From Clostridia bacterium (lineage in GTDB: Bacteria > Bacillota > Clostridia > Oscillospirales > Acutalibacteraceae), in the NCBI GenBank assembly GCA_017410585.1, contig JAFQQM010000009.1, positions 1 through 64,000 of the forward strand: a stretch of 64,000 bases of DNA, written 5' to 3'. The notes under the pieces are model-generated. The model was given only the letters and a program-made list of their open reading frames with translations. It was not told the DNA's origin and did not search any database. How positions within the stretch are numbered: position 1 is the first letter of the stretch; every line of letters starts with the position of its first letter. This document shows positions 40,595 through 49,532 of this stretch, in pieces. The translations under genes and the position numbers were made by a program.

Positions 40595-42709
40595 TTAGGG
40601 AAGAAAATCCTCTTCTGCCGTAGTACCTACACTGCGATTCGGAGAGAGCGTTAAGCCAAGCCACATGTTGCCTTGTTTGCCTTTCTTGATTTCAAAGCCC
40701 GCATTTCGCAAAGCATCGGCAAAATCACGATTTCTGCGTACATACTCGCCCGTTTCAGTAGCCCACGCGCGATATGCCTTATATAAAGCGCCACCCGGAC
40801 ACTTTTCCATAGGGTCGAGAATACAACACTCGTCAAGGAAGTTTGCAAGCCAATCGTTCTCCTCGCGGTACTTACCGATAGCCTCGGTCACTTTCTTGCT
40901 TTCGGGGAGCTTGTACCCGCCGTCAACAAACATCTTTGCACCATCAATAATCCACTGAAGAACCGCACCGCTTGCGTTTTTAATAAGCTCCTCACCATAG
41001 TTCGGCTTGGGATTCTTGATGTTTGCGTTAAAGGGAGCAATAACAAGTCTGCGCCACGTTCCTTTATCGTTGCTGCCGACCTTGGGAAGATGGTTCGTAT
41101 AAAGAACTGTGGTGTGTGTGGGATTGAAGGTAAACGGGTCGTGATACTTTTTCTCACCCGTAATACTGTCAACGCTTGCTATCTGCTTGAGCATACTTGT
41201 GGAGAGTCTCTGTCCCTCCTCGGTTTCGGAGGCAAGAATAAAACGCTTACCAAGAAGCTCGGCAAGATCCACCTTCGCATTTTTAGCTCTTGTAGTGAGT
41301 GCTTCTGCCGGGATTTTGCCTGCATAGTCGCCAAGCACCTCATAAATGGTATTAAAGATGGTACTTTTGCCGTTTGCGCCACCGCCGAAAGCAATAATAA
41401 GGGCTTCGTGGTAGACCTTGCCGATAGCAATAGCACCTGCAGAGGTCTGCAAGAACCGCTTAAACTCCTCGTCACCCTCCGACACCAAATCAAGACACTC
41501 CTCCCACATCTCGCGCCCTATGGCGGAGGGAGCAACACTCGTCATCTTGGTGCAGAAGGATTCAGGCTTGTGCGCATACACAACACCCGTCTTAAGGTCA
41601 ATGATGCCCGCCGGGGTGTTAAGCTCGAAGGGAGATGCATCAAGCTCCTCGATTGCTACTTCAAGAAAGCTCTTCGCCACACCCATGACTGCGTTGATTT
41701 TACTGCCGTCGCACATTTTATTTGCGAACTTGAAGAACGCAAGCGCCTCTTTTACCTGTGCCTCGTTTTCCTTTTCCGCTTCCTTTTCACCCTTTTCAAG
41801 AGCATCATCTCCAAGGGCAGAATAAGCGAATTTGACCGCTTGCTTGGCGCACTCAAGCACCTTCTTCGCAAACTCGATGTATCTCTGCTGCGCCTTAAGC
41901 TCGGACACCTCCCAACGTTTATCCGTCCAAACGAGCCAACCCGTCGAGGGGTTATAGCGAATCTCCCCTTGGTACTCGTGAACGAAAAGCTCCGCCATAG
42001 CGGTATCGTTGTAAGCCTTGGGCTTGAGAGGGATACCGAAATCCTCCTCCGCAGAGCTTGCAGCATAGTTTTCAAGGGCATCTCTGCGGGTAATCTTCTG
42101 CATTTCCTCGTCGGAAAGAGGCTCGGCAAAGGCATATTGGTTTATCTGATAAAGGATGGTTTTGGTTTCCGTGGGAGTGAATCCGCTACGAAGAAGCAAA
42201 GCAGAATGCTTGAAAAGCGCACCATTTCTGCCGTCCCCGTCACCCATATCGGTAAACTTCGCAGCACCCTTCACGGGAGAGAAGTATTTAGGATACGGGG
42301 TTAGAGGCTTGCTTTCATCGAAATCACGGATAATCTCACGAAGAGCGCCTTTATTCTTCAGAACCACATACATATTTCTGCCCGTGCGGACATCAAAGGA
42401 AAAACCGAGAGCATCGGTTGCCTTGACCACGCCCTTGGCGCAGTATTCGCTTGCCTTGAACATAAAGTGCAAGCCTCTCGTGGTTTTATAAATACGGCAG
42501 TTAAGGTCAAGGTCGCAGACAAGTGCATATACGCGCTCTGCTTCCGCACCGTCATCGACGTCTTTTACCGTAAACTCTCCGTTCAAAATGCCTGCGTATT
42601 CATCACAGGCGCTCACCTCATCAAGTGTGAGAAGAGCCTCGCCGTTGCCGAATTTCTGACACGGCTGTTTATTTTTCGTTTTAACATAACCTCTAAAAGG
42701 GTTTATCAT
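40595..42709 (-). CDS. Primase-helicase, P4/D5 family
   Basis: 704 residues. The N-terminal part (about 1-190) resembles a primase-polymerase domain, with VCDLDLN near 64-70 and GLHFMFK near 79. A central linker is charged and helical. The C-terminal superfamily 3 helicase has Walker A GGGANGKST (442-450), followed by RFILASETEEG and TVLYTNHLPKV. It primes and unwinds DNA for phage replication. Its start is just after the polymerase stop. Confidence 0.88.
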   Translation of the reverse strand: MINPFRGYVKTKNKQPCQKFGNGEALLTLDEVSACDEYAGILNGEFTVKDVDDGAEAERVYALVCDLDLNCRIYKTTRGLHFMFKASEYCAKGVVKATDALGFSFDVRTGRNMYVVLKNKGALREIIRDFDESKPLTPYPKYFSPVKGAAKFTDMGDGDGRNGALFKHSALLLRSGFTPTETKTILYQINQYAFAEPLSDEEMQKITRRDALENYAASSAEEDFGIPLKPKAYNDTAMAELFVHEYQGEIRYNPSTGWLVWTDKRWEVSELKAQQRYIEFAKKVLECAKQAVKFAYSALGDDALEKGEKEAEKENEAQVKEALAFFKFANKMCDGSKINAVMGVAKSFLEVAIEELDASPFELNTPAGIIDLKTGVVYAHKPESFCTKMTSVAPSAIGREMWEECLDLVSEGDEEFKRFLQTSAGAIAIGKVYHEALIIAFGGGANGKSTIFNTIYEVLGDYAGKIPAEALTTRAKNAKVDLAELLGKRFILASETEEGQRLSTSMLKQIASVDSITGEKKYHDPFTFNPTHTTVLYTNHLPKVGSNDKGTWRRLVIAPFNANIKNPKPNYGEELIKNASGAVLQWIIDGAKMFVDGGYKLPESKKVTEAIGKYREENDWLANFLDECCILDPMEKCPGGALYKAYRAWATETGEYVRRNRDFADALRNAGFEIKKGKQGNMWLGLTLSPNRSVGTTAEEDFLP

Positions 42710-42715
42710 AAAGCC

Positions 42716-44665
42716 TTACTCCTTCTTGTAGAATTCGCATTCGTAACCGTCTGCGTTAAGTGGTAAGCCGACCGCCCATTCGGGGTTAATCGACATAATT
42801 TGACAACATTCTTTTACATTTGACACACCTTTCGGTACTTCAAGCACCACTTCATCGTGTACGTGCATCGTTATATTGAAGCCGAGCTTGTAAAGCCTCT
42901 GCATAGCTTCAACGAGAATATCCCTTGCCGTTGCCTGAACAATGTTCTCGACAAACTTGGGACCGTAGCTTTCAAGGCGCTCCCACTTTTTCGTTGCGCC
43001 AACACCCTCGTATGTAACGCAATCACTGCCGAATCCGTTAATGCCCATACGGGGTCTAACGTAAGCAAGTCTTCTGCCCGAGGGAAGAGATATGAAAAGG
43101 ATGCCTTTTTCGTAAGAGAATGTTAAGCCGTAGCAACTGTAGGGTTGCTTGGTGGAAACGGTATATTTAACGGCTCTATCGACCGCCCACCAGAACTTTG
43201 TAATCATCGGATTTGCCCCACGCCAAGCGGTAACGAGTCCTTTGAGTTCACCTTCGGGAATACCCATCGCAACCGCACCCATAGCCTTCAGTGCGCCCAC
43301 AGAGCCGCCGTAACCAAGGGCAAGTTCTGCGATTTTACCTTTCTGGCGGAGATGTCCATTTACACCGTTCTTTTCGACGGGAATACCAAACATCTGCGAG
43401 GCAGACGCACAGTAAATGTCACCGCCTTTTTCAAAGACCTCAATACGCCAATTCTCCCCGGCATACCAAGCAAGAACTCTCGCCTCGATAGCGGAAAAGT
43501 CGGAAACGATAAAGCGGTGTCCGTCCTTCGGCACAAAGGCTGTACGGATAAGCTCGGATAGTACGTTAGGGATATTGCCGTAGGTGTCCTCTATGGCTGA
43601 ATAATTATCGTGGCGCACTAGCTCTCGTGCCTTGGGAAGGTCATCGAGATGGTTCTGCGGTAAATTCTGTACTTGAATATTTCTGCCGGAGAAACGCCCG
43701 GTTCTTGCTGCGCCGTAGAACTGAATCAGTCCTCTTGCGCGACTGTCCGTATTGACTACGGTTCTCATTGCGATATACTTTTTTACACTCGACTTTGCGA
43801 GTTCTTGGCGGAGCTTGAGGATTTCTTCAACATTGCCTGTGGCATCCTTTAGAAGCCTTGCAACGTCAGCCTTTGAAAGGGAGTCCACCGTTTGTCCCTG
43901 TTCAACGAGCCAAGCCTTGAGCTGCTGTGCGGAGTTGGGATTATCTATCCCCGTGAGAGCCTTCGCACGTTCTGTTTTATTTGTTGTAGTAACGGCATCG
44001 CAGGAGATTGCGTGTTCAACAAAGTCCATATCAAGGGCAATGCCATAATCGTTGATGCTTTGGTCGAGATGATAGTTCTCCCACTCGGTATCGGATACCG
44101 GGAAAGCAGAGAGTCTGCCTTGAATTTGCATCTCGGTTTCAACATCTCGTTTGTTATAAGCCTTGAAATCCTCCCACTTATCGAGTGCGTGTCGAGGATA
44201 ATTACGGGTGCGACCGCCGTTTGCGATAGTAGCCTCGCAAGGCTTACAAAAATAACGTATAAGCTCTTTTCCTGTGGTCAACTTCTGCTTCTCAAGACCG
44301 AGAACTGCGCCTACCTTTTCAAGGGAAAGCGGAAAGCCGAGTGTTGCCGCCCATACCATCGTGCAGAACCACGAATCTGGGTTAAGATACTCACCGACGG
44401 GGTAACCTAAAAAACGAGAAAGGCACACGCGCTCAAACTGTGCGTTAAAAGCATATTTGTGTATGCGCTCATCTGTAAGCGCCTCTATGATTTCCTTCGG
44501 AATATGCTCACCGCGGGCTACGTCAATAACCTTGACCTCTCCGCCATCGATTGCGTATGCGAAGAGCAGAATTTCAAAGTCCGGGCTTTCGGCATAGCGG
44601 TACACGCCCGCCTTGGTAAGGTCAACCGAAGAGTAAGTTTCGATATCTATGCTGATTGTTTTCAT
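42716..44665 (-). CDS. Family A DNA polymerase
   Basis: 649 residues from ATG 44663-44665 (GGTGAAC upstream). The 3'-5' exonuclease domain begins SIDIETYSS with D7 and E9. Polymerase motif A is SDFSAIEAR (388-396), motif B RQKGKIAELALGYGG (440-454), motif C HVHDEVVLEV (601-610). There is no 5' nuclease domain. It is the phage replicative polymerase. An upstream in-frame open stretch of about 84 codons overlaps the DUF2815 gene and is not protein-like, so it is excluded. Confidence 0.93.
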   Translation of the reverse strand: MKTISIDIETYSSVDLTKAGVYRYAESPDFEILLFAYAIDGGEVKVIDVARGEHIPKEIIEALTDERIHKYAFNAQFERVCLSRFLGYPVGEYLNPDSWFCTMVWAATLGFPLSLEKVGAVLGLEKQKLTTGKELIRYFCKPCEATIANGGRTRNYPRHALDKWEDFKAYNKRDVETEMQIQGRLSAFPVSDTEWENYHLDQSINDYGIALDMDFVEHAISCDAVTTTNKTERAKALTGIDNPNSAQQLKAWLVEQGQTVDSLSKADVARLLKDATGNVEEILKLRQELAKSSVKKYIAMRTVVNTDSRARGLIQFYGAARTGRFSGRNIQVQNLPQNHLDDLPKARELVRHDNYSAIEDTYGNIPNVLSELIRTAFVPKDGHRFIVSDFSAIEARVLAWYAGENWRIEVFEKGGDIYCASASQMFGIPVEKNGVNGHLRQKGKIAELALGYGGSVGALKAMGAVAMGIPEGELKGLVTAWRGANPMITKFWWAVDRAVKYTVSTKQPYSCYGLTFSYEKGILFISLPSGRRLAYVRPRMGINGFGSDCVTYEGVGATKKWERLESYGPKFVENIVQATARDILVEAMQRLYKLGFNITMHVHDEVVLEVPKGVSNVKECCQIMSINPEWAVGLPLNADGYECEFYKKE

Positions 44666-44723
44666 GTTCACCGTCCCAACTGGCATAAGGGTGGTAGATT
44701 GCTCCACCACCCCGCCATTGCTA

Positions 44724-45272
44724 TTAAAGCAGGTCGTCATCACCATCAAGTGCGCCGAACTCTGCGGAAGCATTGGTCTTGCCGCCGAGAGGCTCACCAT
44801 CACGAACCTTCTGAATGTTGCCAAGACCGCAGGCAATACCCTTATTGCCGTTGGAGTTGAAGGCATAGAAGTTGATAGATACTCTTGCGTAAACACCGCT
44901 GTAAACCTCGCTTCTGTCAAGCACGGGCTGAACCTTGGTGTCTACGATCTGCGGAGCCGTGGTGCTGTTTGCGTTTACGAAGTATGCGTTTGCATATGCC
45001 TCATCGTCCTCACGTTCGATATCGCCATCACGGAGAGGTGTCTTAAGAGCCGCCTTGTTGGGCTTCTTACCGCCGAACTTACCGATGCCTTCCTCGATAG
45101 CGGCATCAATAGCTGCGTTAATCTTTGCGATAGTCTCGGCATCCGACTTGGGGATGATAAGGGAAACGCTGTACTTGGGCACTGCGCCCTCCGTTGCTGC
45201 CTTGGGCTCCCATACGTTTGCATAGGAAAGTCTTACGAGTCCGGTTACTACTTTTGTCTTGTTGTTTGCCAT
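44724..45272 (-). CDS. DUF2815-like single-strand DNA-binding protein
   Basis: 182 residues. A conserved beta-rich N-terminal part (TGLVRLSYANVWEPKAATEG), then an acidic tail ending DGDDDLL. DUF2815 proteins are linked to T7 gp2.5-type single-strand DNA binding, and the acidic tail fits. It sits between polymerase and DUF2800 genes, the normal order. ATG 45270-45272 follows AAGGAG. Confidence 0.85.
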   Translation of the reverse strand: MANNKTKVVTGLVRLSYANVWEPKAATEGAVPKYSVSLIIPKSDAETIAKINAAIDAAIEEGIGKFGGKKPNKAALKTPLRDGDIEREDDEAYANAYFVNANSTTAPQIVDTKVQPVLDRSEVYSGVYARVSINFYAFNSNGNKGIACGLGNIQKVRDGEPLGGKTNASAEFGALDGDDDLL

Positions 45273-45286
45273 AATTTTTAATCTCC

Positions 45287-46417
45287 TTAAATTTCACTAA
45301 ATTCGTTTTTTGGATTTGATACCGTGATTGCCTGACGCTTGTCGGTATCGGGAACGAGCGTAGGTTTGCCTTGGGGCTTTGTTACAAGGGCACCGAGGAC
45401 TTTGGAAAACTCCGCCTTGCCCATCAGCTTTTCCATTTCGGTAAGGCTGATCAGGGTCTTTTTGTAGATGTCGTGGTATCCGGCAGCATTGGCGGCTTTT
45501 ACCACGGCTCTCTCGTCGGTGTACTTACGAACCGACCTGCCTTCGACGAGCTTGAAGCCCGCCCATTCCTTTCCTGCGAGTGCTTTTGCCAGAGCATACT
45601 CTTGAATTTCATCTGCCCACTTCTTGATATCTGGTAACTTTGCAAGGACATCTTCAATTTCTGCGTCTGTTAAAAGCGGAGGCATCTTGAATTCGCTTTG
45701 CGCAAGCCGTAGCTTATCTTCGGCTCTTGCTCGGCACTTGACTGCGGCTTTGCAAAAGATGCACCACTCGCCGGGGCAATACTCACCCTCGCCATTGAAG
45801 GCTTTTTCTGCTTTAGGGACGAGTTCCTTCGTAGCCCACTTCTTGAGTTTTGCAACAGAGGTTTCCCAAGTGCTGACGTTCTCTCTGCGAGGTTGGAAAA
45901 TCGTGAGCTTGACCTTCTTGATTTGGTACTGTTCTTCGTACTGTTTCAAAGCGGCAAGCGCATACAATTTCATCTGCGGATTTTCCTCCGAGTCGACGAG
46001 TAACCCCATCCCGTATTTAAGATCGATGATATGTATTCGACCTCTGCTTACGATAAGGCAGTCACCTGTGCCAAACCCCTCGGGGACATAGCAAGAGAAA
46101 TCAAGCCTCTGCTCAATAAAAACTTGCGTATCGGGGTCGCGCCTACGTTCCTTGGTTACTTGCTCCATAACGAAATCTGTGTAATCGTCAGTGCACGTTT
46201 CCATTTCATCGGTATCAAAAGGTGACACCGGGCGCTCACTCCTCAACTTGAGCCTTCGTTTGAGCTTGTGTTCCGCAAGTGCGTGAGCCGCAGTACCTTC
46301 CGCTGCCGCAGTGGTTTCTCGGTCGGCAAACTCGCGCTCAAGCCTTGCTGACGGATTGCAGTTCAGCCAACGGTGTGAAGATGATGCTGATAATAGCGCG
46401 TGGTCGTTAGGTGGCAT
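45287..46417 (-). CDS. DUF2800 nuclease, Cas4/AddB-like with Fe-S cysteines
   Basis: 376 residues from ATG 46415-46417 with GGAGG seven bases upstream. C20 in RWLNC and a later cluster (C214, C219, C222, C228) resemble the Fe-S cysteines of Cas4/AddB nucleases. GD (118-119) and DLKYG (132-136) fit the PD-(D/E)XK core. It may process DNA ends during replication or recombination. It overlaps the previous gene by 11 bases. Confidence 0.85.
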   Translation of the reverse strand: MPPNDHALLSASSSHRWLNCNPSARLEREFADRETTAAAEGTAAHALAEHKLKRRLKLRSERPVSPFDTDEMETCTDDYTDFVMEQVTKERRRDPDTQVFIEQRLDFSCYVPEGFGTGDCLIVSRGRIHIIDLKYGMGLLVDSEENPQMKLYALAALKQYEEQYQIKKVKLTIFQPRRENVSTWETSVAKLKKWATKELVPKAEKAFNGEGEYCPGEWCIFCKAAVKCRARAEDKLRLAQSEFKMPPLLTDAEIEDVLAKLPDIKKWADEIQEYALAKALAGKEWAGFKLVEGRSVRKYTDERAVVKAANAAGYHDIYKKTLISLTEMEKLMGKAEFSKVLGALVTKPQGKPTLVPDTDKRQAITVSNPKNEFSEI

Positions 46418-46607
46418 TTTCCGCACCTCCTTCATCCGTAGCCGTAATGGTGATTTCCGTCACCGCCCCTTTCGGAATGGTAATGGTCAACTTGGAGGCA
46501 TCACCGAAAATCTCATTTAACAATCTATCCGTGCCTTTCGTTGCTCCGCTTGCACCGCTACCATTCGTCATGGGCTTGGAAACACTAATTTTTAAGTTGT
46601 GTTTCAA
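46407..46607 (-). CDS. Small phage protein of unknown function
   Basis: 66 residues from TTG 46605-46607 with AGGAGG close upstream. It starts with strands, then a Gly/Ser stretch (TNGSGASGATKG), then strands rich in Thr. No domain is recognised. Its end overlaps the DUF2800 start by 11 bases. Confidence 0.6.
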   Translation of the reverse strand: MKHNLKISVSKPMTNGSGASGATKGTDRLLNEIFGDASKLTITIPKGAVTEITITATDEGGAENAT

Positions 46608-46649
46608 TCCTTACTCCTCCTTCGAGGGGCTTGTTGTTTTTGTTGCTCC

Positions 46650-47210
46650 TCACCTAAAAGCCTCGGGAGAGCGAAAAATTGAAGGGTTCGGAAAAACTTT
46701 TTTGAAATTATTTTTTGCGGTCTCAAGACGGAAGTAAATTGCGCGGGGCGTAACACCCTCTCTTGCCGCGATTTCTTCAATCGGGACTTGGTCTATGGCT
46801 ACCGCCCAAATGAGGTCTGCCTGTGCTTTCGGAAGGTTGTCGTAGAGCTTCTGGCGCATAGCATCAAGCTCCGCCCATTCTTCGAGTTCTTCCATCGCGG
46901 ATTCGTCCGCTACAAGCTCAATAGGATTAATGAAGGGTTCTTCGCCTTCATCGGCGCAGAGGTTCTTTGTCATACCGCTAACGTGGCGGTTGAGCAGACG
47001 CCAATTGTTGTAGCTATCCTTATTGAGCCTGTCCGCAAATTCTGCGGGAGTGAGTTTGCGCACCGTGGCGCGTTCTTCGGGAAGAGCAATGGAAAGTCTG
47101 TGCTGATAGTCGTTTTCAAGGCAGATTTCCATTTCGGCGGCGTCGACCTCAAGGGTCACTTTTTCTTTGCCACAATCGTACTTGAGCGTGATTTTTACTG
47201 TGTTTTTCAT
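46650..47210 (-). CDS. Sigma-70 region 4-like phage regulator
   Basis: 186 residues from ATG 47208-47210. An N-terminal part of charged strands, then an acidic middle, and a C-terminal helix-turn-helix (EEIAAREGVTPRAIYFRLETAK, about 145-166). It resembles regulators that open the early operon of Clostridia phages. The region just upstream is a terminated structured RNA. Its last codons (PNPSIFRSPEAFR) form one copy of the 40-bp repeat also found at 5661-5700. Confidence 0.75.
   Translation of the reverse strand: MKNTVKITLKYDCGKEKVTLEVDAAEMEICLENDYQHRLSIALPEERATVRKLTPAEFADRLNKDSYNNWRLLNRHVSGMTKNLCADEGEEPFINPIELVADESAMEELEEWAELDAMRQKLYDNLPKAQADLIWAVAIDQVPIEEIAAREGVTPRAIYFRLETAKNNFKKVFPNPSIFRSPEAFR
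46651..46690. repeat. 40-bp direct repeat, copy 2 (3' end of sigma-like gene)
   Basis: 36 of 40 bases match 5661-5700 in the same orientation. Here the bases are the coding 3' end of the sigma-like regulator. Confidence 0.75.
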
Positions 47211-47262
47211 ATTTTTGTCATCCTTTTTCATTGATTTTTTGAAATCAATCTCTGCGGAAGAC

Positions 47263-47294
47263 AAAAAGGTCGGACACCATATCGATGCCCGACC
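47263..47294 (-). terminator. Terminator downstream of the structured RNA
   Basis: GGTCGG (minus strand, 47289-47294) pairs with CCGACC (47268-47273), and TTTTTG follows. It lies 50 bases before the start of the sigma-like gene, so it can stop transcripts from the RNA before that gene, or act as an attenuator. Confidence 0.85.
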
Positions 47295-47430
47295 GAACAC
47301 GCAACCTGAAAAAAGGCGCACGAAAAGTAGGCGGACATCAAGGAGGTTTCAAGCCGGGTGAGGCTTGTCTTTCCTTATGACTCCCGCCGCTTTTAATGGC
47401 CATCTCAAAGCGTGAGATTTAATTTACGAC
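47263..47430 (-). ncRNA. Candidate structured RNA or leader upstream of the early operon
   Basis: Three nested stems are visible on the minus strand: 47384-47388 with 47330-47334 (GGCGG/CCGCC), 47372-47376 with 47340-47344 (AAGGA/TCCTT), and 47362-47367 with 47350-47355 (CAAGCC/GGCTTG, loop TCACCC). A separate 5-base hairpin lies at 47403-47417, an extended -10 (TGG TATCAT, 47434-47439) before it, and a terminator after it. No reading frame of note fills it. Family unknown to me; riboswitch, antisense or other RNA all remain possible. Confidence 0.5.
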
Positions 47431-47433
47431 CCT

Positions 47434-47442
47434 ATGATACCA
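47434..47442 (-). promoter_or_regulatory. Possible extended -10 promoter for the structured RNA
   Basis: Minus strand TGG TATCAT, TATCAT at 47434-47439, with no good -35 at 17 bases. It lies just upstream of the structured RNA and is the only promoter-like signal there. Confidence 0.45.
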
Positions 47443-47520
47443 CATAATTTTCAAATTCCTAAGACAACCCTTGTTCATCAAAAAATGGGTGCTTTTACGC
47501 ATTTTCTTGTAAAAAAGCAT

Positions 47521-47556
47521 AAAAAAAAGACCTACTTCCGAAAAAGTAAGTCTTTT
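47521..47556 (-). terminator. Terminator after the restriction operon
   Basis: AAGACTTACTT and AAGTAGGTCTT (47527-47554) form a long stem with loop TTTCGG region, followed by eight T on the minus strand. It ends the operon that begins at 54425 and finishes with the ImmA-like gene. Confidence 0.88.
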
Positions 47557-47591
47557 AGTGTTGATTTCAATGAACAGGGGTTGTCCATAAA

Positions 47592-49505
47592 TTATTTTTT
47601 ATTTTTTGTAAGAGGTGCAAATCCCATGTTTTCAAGGGCTTTATTGACATCCGAAACCGATACCCAACGCATCGTTCTTATAACGAAGTCAAGTGCATCA
47701 TCTTCGGGGTCGCCCACACTCAACGATACCTTTGCCTGCTTAAGCACTATATCTGTTAAGTCCACGGGGAGATGCAGTGCTATGCAAATCGCAATGATAG
47801 CTCGTTTGTCGGGGACTTTCGTTTTGCCCGTGCAATACCTCGAAATAGTATGCTCGTCAAGATCTGCATCAATGGCAAGCACATTTTGCGGAACATCGAG
47901 CTTTTCGAGCAGATAATTCAATGTATCGGTAAAGCTCATAAATGTAATTTTTTGCTTTATCTCATTGACTAAATCAGTGTAGGCTTTACGGCGCGAAGGA
48001 AATTCAGCATTATATAAGAGCTTGTCATTGTTTGCTATCTCAATGTCTAACGAAAAAGCGCTATCGCTGAAATCGCGGCACAAGTAGCAATGGGTCTCCA
48101 ATTTGCTACTCGATAAGAACTCATCCGTAGATTTGCACTTGAACTTGATACAACACTCATCCATATGGGTTCGTGCGTAATCAGTAAGTTGCTTTTCACC
48201 TTTTGCGTTGGTTTCTATGTATTTAGGGCTATCAACGCACAAGTGGTTCTCAACGAAAGCGAAGTCGCCTTGCGCCACGAATAAGGACGTACCACCACCC
48301 TCAAAGATTTTACTATAAATATCTTTGCTGCTTACGGTATAGGTCTCGTCGTGAGCAAGCGCCCCTTTCATATAGAAATACGGGCGTACATAGTGACCAT
48401 CAATCCAGTTAAGAGTACCACCTGCAAATTCGTAGCCAAGTTCTAACAAGCGTTTTCTAGCCGAATATACTGATACGTCAAATATTCGTGCAATATCTTG
48501 GATTATTGCTTCGGCATACTCTATGGCAGATTGCCCTTGTCGTTGATAGTATTTCTCAAGCACACCTACTTGCTGAATCACAAGATGTTTCGGCATTAAG
48601 ATGCAAGGGGCAATACCATTCGCGTGGATTTCCATCCAGTTGTTTTTTGCGCCACGGGATTCACCACGCAAACCACCATCAACCTGACATTGGATATGAG
48701 ATAGTTCGTTATTTAGTATTTGCGCAAAGTTAAAGGCTTTTCTATGTAAATAGAAGTGTACTAATTCGTGCGCAACAGTGAACTTTTGGCATCCGAAAGA
48801 GAACAACGCATTTGCATCAGAATCTACGATAAGGGTATCCTTGGGAACTTGAACCTTGCGGACTTCCTTGGTTTTTCTGTCATATAGTTCAGCCTCTACG
48901 TCCTTGAAATATGCTTGACCGAATATTGAGCCGTCTGCAGTGATAGGTCGCTCTGCAACACTGATACCCATTCTTTCTGCAAGCAGCATAACGTTTATCG
49001 AGTGTTGAAAACGAACATCCATAGCCTCGGGATAAAACTTTGTCAAAATCTCCTCGGCATATTTATCATATTCGTCTTTGGGTATGATAGGAACAAGGTC
49101 GTCTGCGAGAGGTTTCTCTCTCTTTTTGCGAGTATAATCATCAACTCCAAGGACTTTGAAGTTTTCAAGGGTCTCTCCCACCGTCGCACGGCAAGTAATC
49201 GAAAGCCACATTGAATCAGGGCTTTCCACGTCGCGGTCGTGGTGCTTACCATAGGTCACTTCACATTCAATCTCGGGAATAACAACAACGTCAAATTCGA
49301 TGTCGTTGCCACCTTTATCTTCCAAGCGGACAAATTGATAGTCCAAGTCCTCAAGATTGATATACTTCAAGTATGCTCGGTCACTTAGTTTGCTTTCAAC
49401 AAAAGACCGATGCGCCAAAAGATAACGGAGGACTTCCGTCATAAATTTATCGTGATATTTGTTTGATAAATACTCCAAAAACGGGCTGGGTTGTTTATAC
49501 AACAT
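47592..49505 (-). CDS. ImmA/IrrE-like metallopeptidase with C-terminal HTH
   Basis: 637 residues from ATG 49503-49505 (AAGGAGG upstream). HELVH at 246-250 (VAHELVHFYLH) is the zinc motif of ImmA/IrrE peptidases, which cleave phage or stress repressors. The N-terminal 140 residues and the Cys-containing middle (CCIKF, CYLC) are not recognised. Residues about 530-600 have an HTH-like stretch (TISRYCTGKTKVPDKRAI). It is fifth in the XRE-methyltransferase-McrB-LlaJI operon. That link is unusual and may add toxin-like or control function. Confidence 0.8.
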   Translation of the reverse strand: MLYKQPSPFLEYLSNKYHDKFMTEVLRYLLAHRSFVESKLSDRAYLKYINLEDLDYQFVRLEDKGGNDIEFDVVVIPEIECEVTYGKHHDRDVESPDSMWLSITCRATVGETLENFKVLGVDDYTRKKREKPLADDLVPIIPKDEYDKYAEEILTKFYPEAMDVRFQHSINVMLLAERMGISVAERPITADGSIFGQAYFKDVEAELYDRKTKEVRKVQVPKDTLIVDSDANALFSFGCQKFTVAHELVHFYLHRKAFNFAQILNNELSHIQCQVDGGLRGESRGAKNNWMEIHANGIAPCILMPKHLVIQQVGVLEKYYQRQGQSAIEYAEAIIQDIARIFDVSVYSARKRLLELGYEFAGGTLNWIDGHYVRPYFYMKGALAHDETYTVSSKDIYSKIFEGGGTSLFVAQGDFAFVENHLCVDSPKYIETNAKGEKQLTDYARTHMDECCIKFKCKSTDEFLSSSKLETHCYLCRDFSDSAFSLDIEIANNDKLLYNAEFPSRRKAYTDLVNEIKQKITFMSFTDTLNYLLEKLDVPQNVLAIDADLDEHTISRYCTGKTKVPDKRAIIAICIALHLPVDLTDIVLKQAKVSLSVGDPEDDALDFVIRTMRWVSVSDVNKALENMGFAPLTKNKK

Positions 49506-49532
49506 ACGAAAATCCTCCTTCATTTGTATATT

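Noticed and set aside
41090..42304. Long plus-strand open frame opposite the primase gene
   Set aside because: Antisense shadow of the P4-type primase, with no recognisable domain.
44666..44920. N-terminal extension of the DNA polymerase
   Set aside because: The extension overlaps the DUF2815 gene, has no ribosome site and is not protein-like, while ATG 44663-44665 has one and starts at the exonuclease domain.
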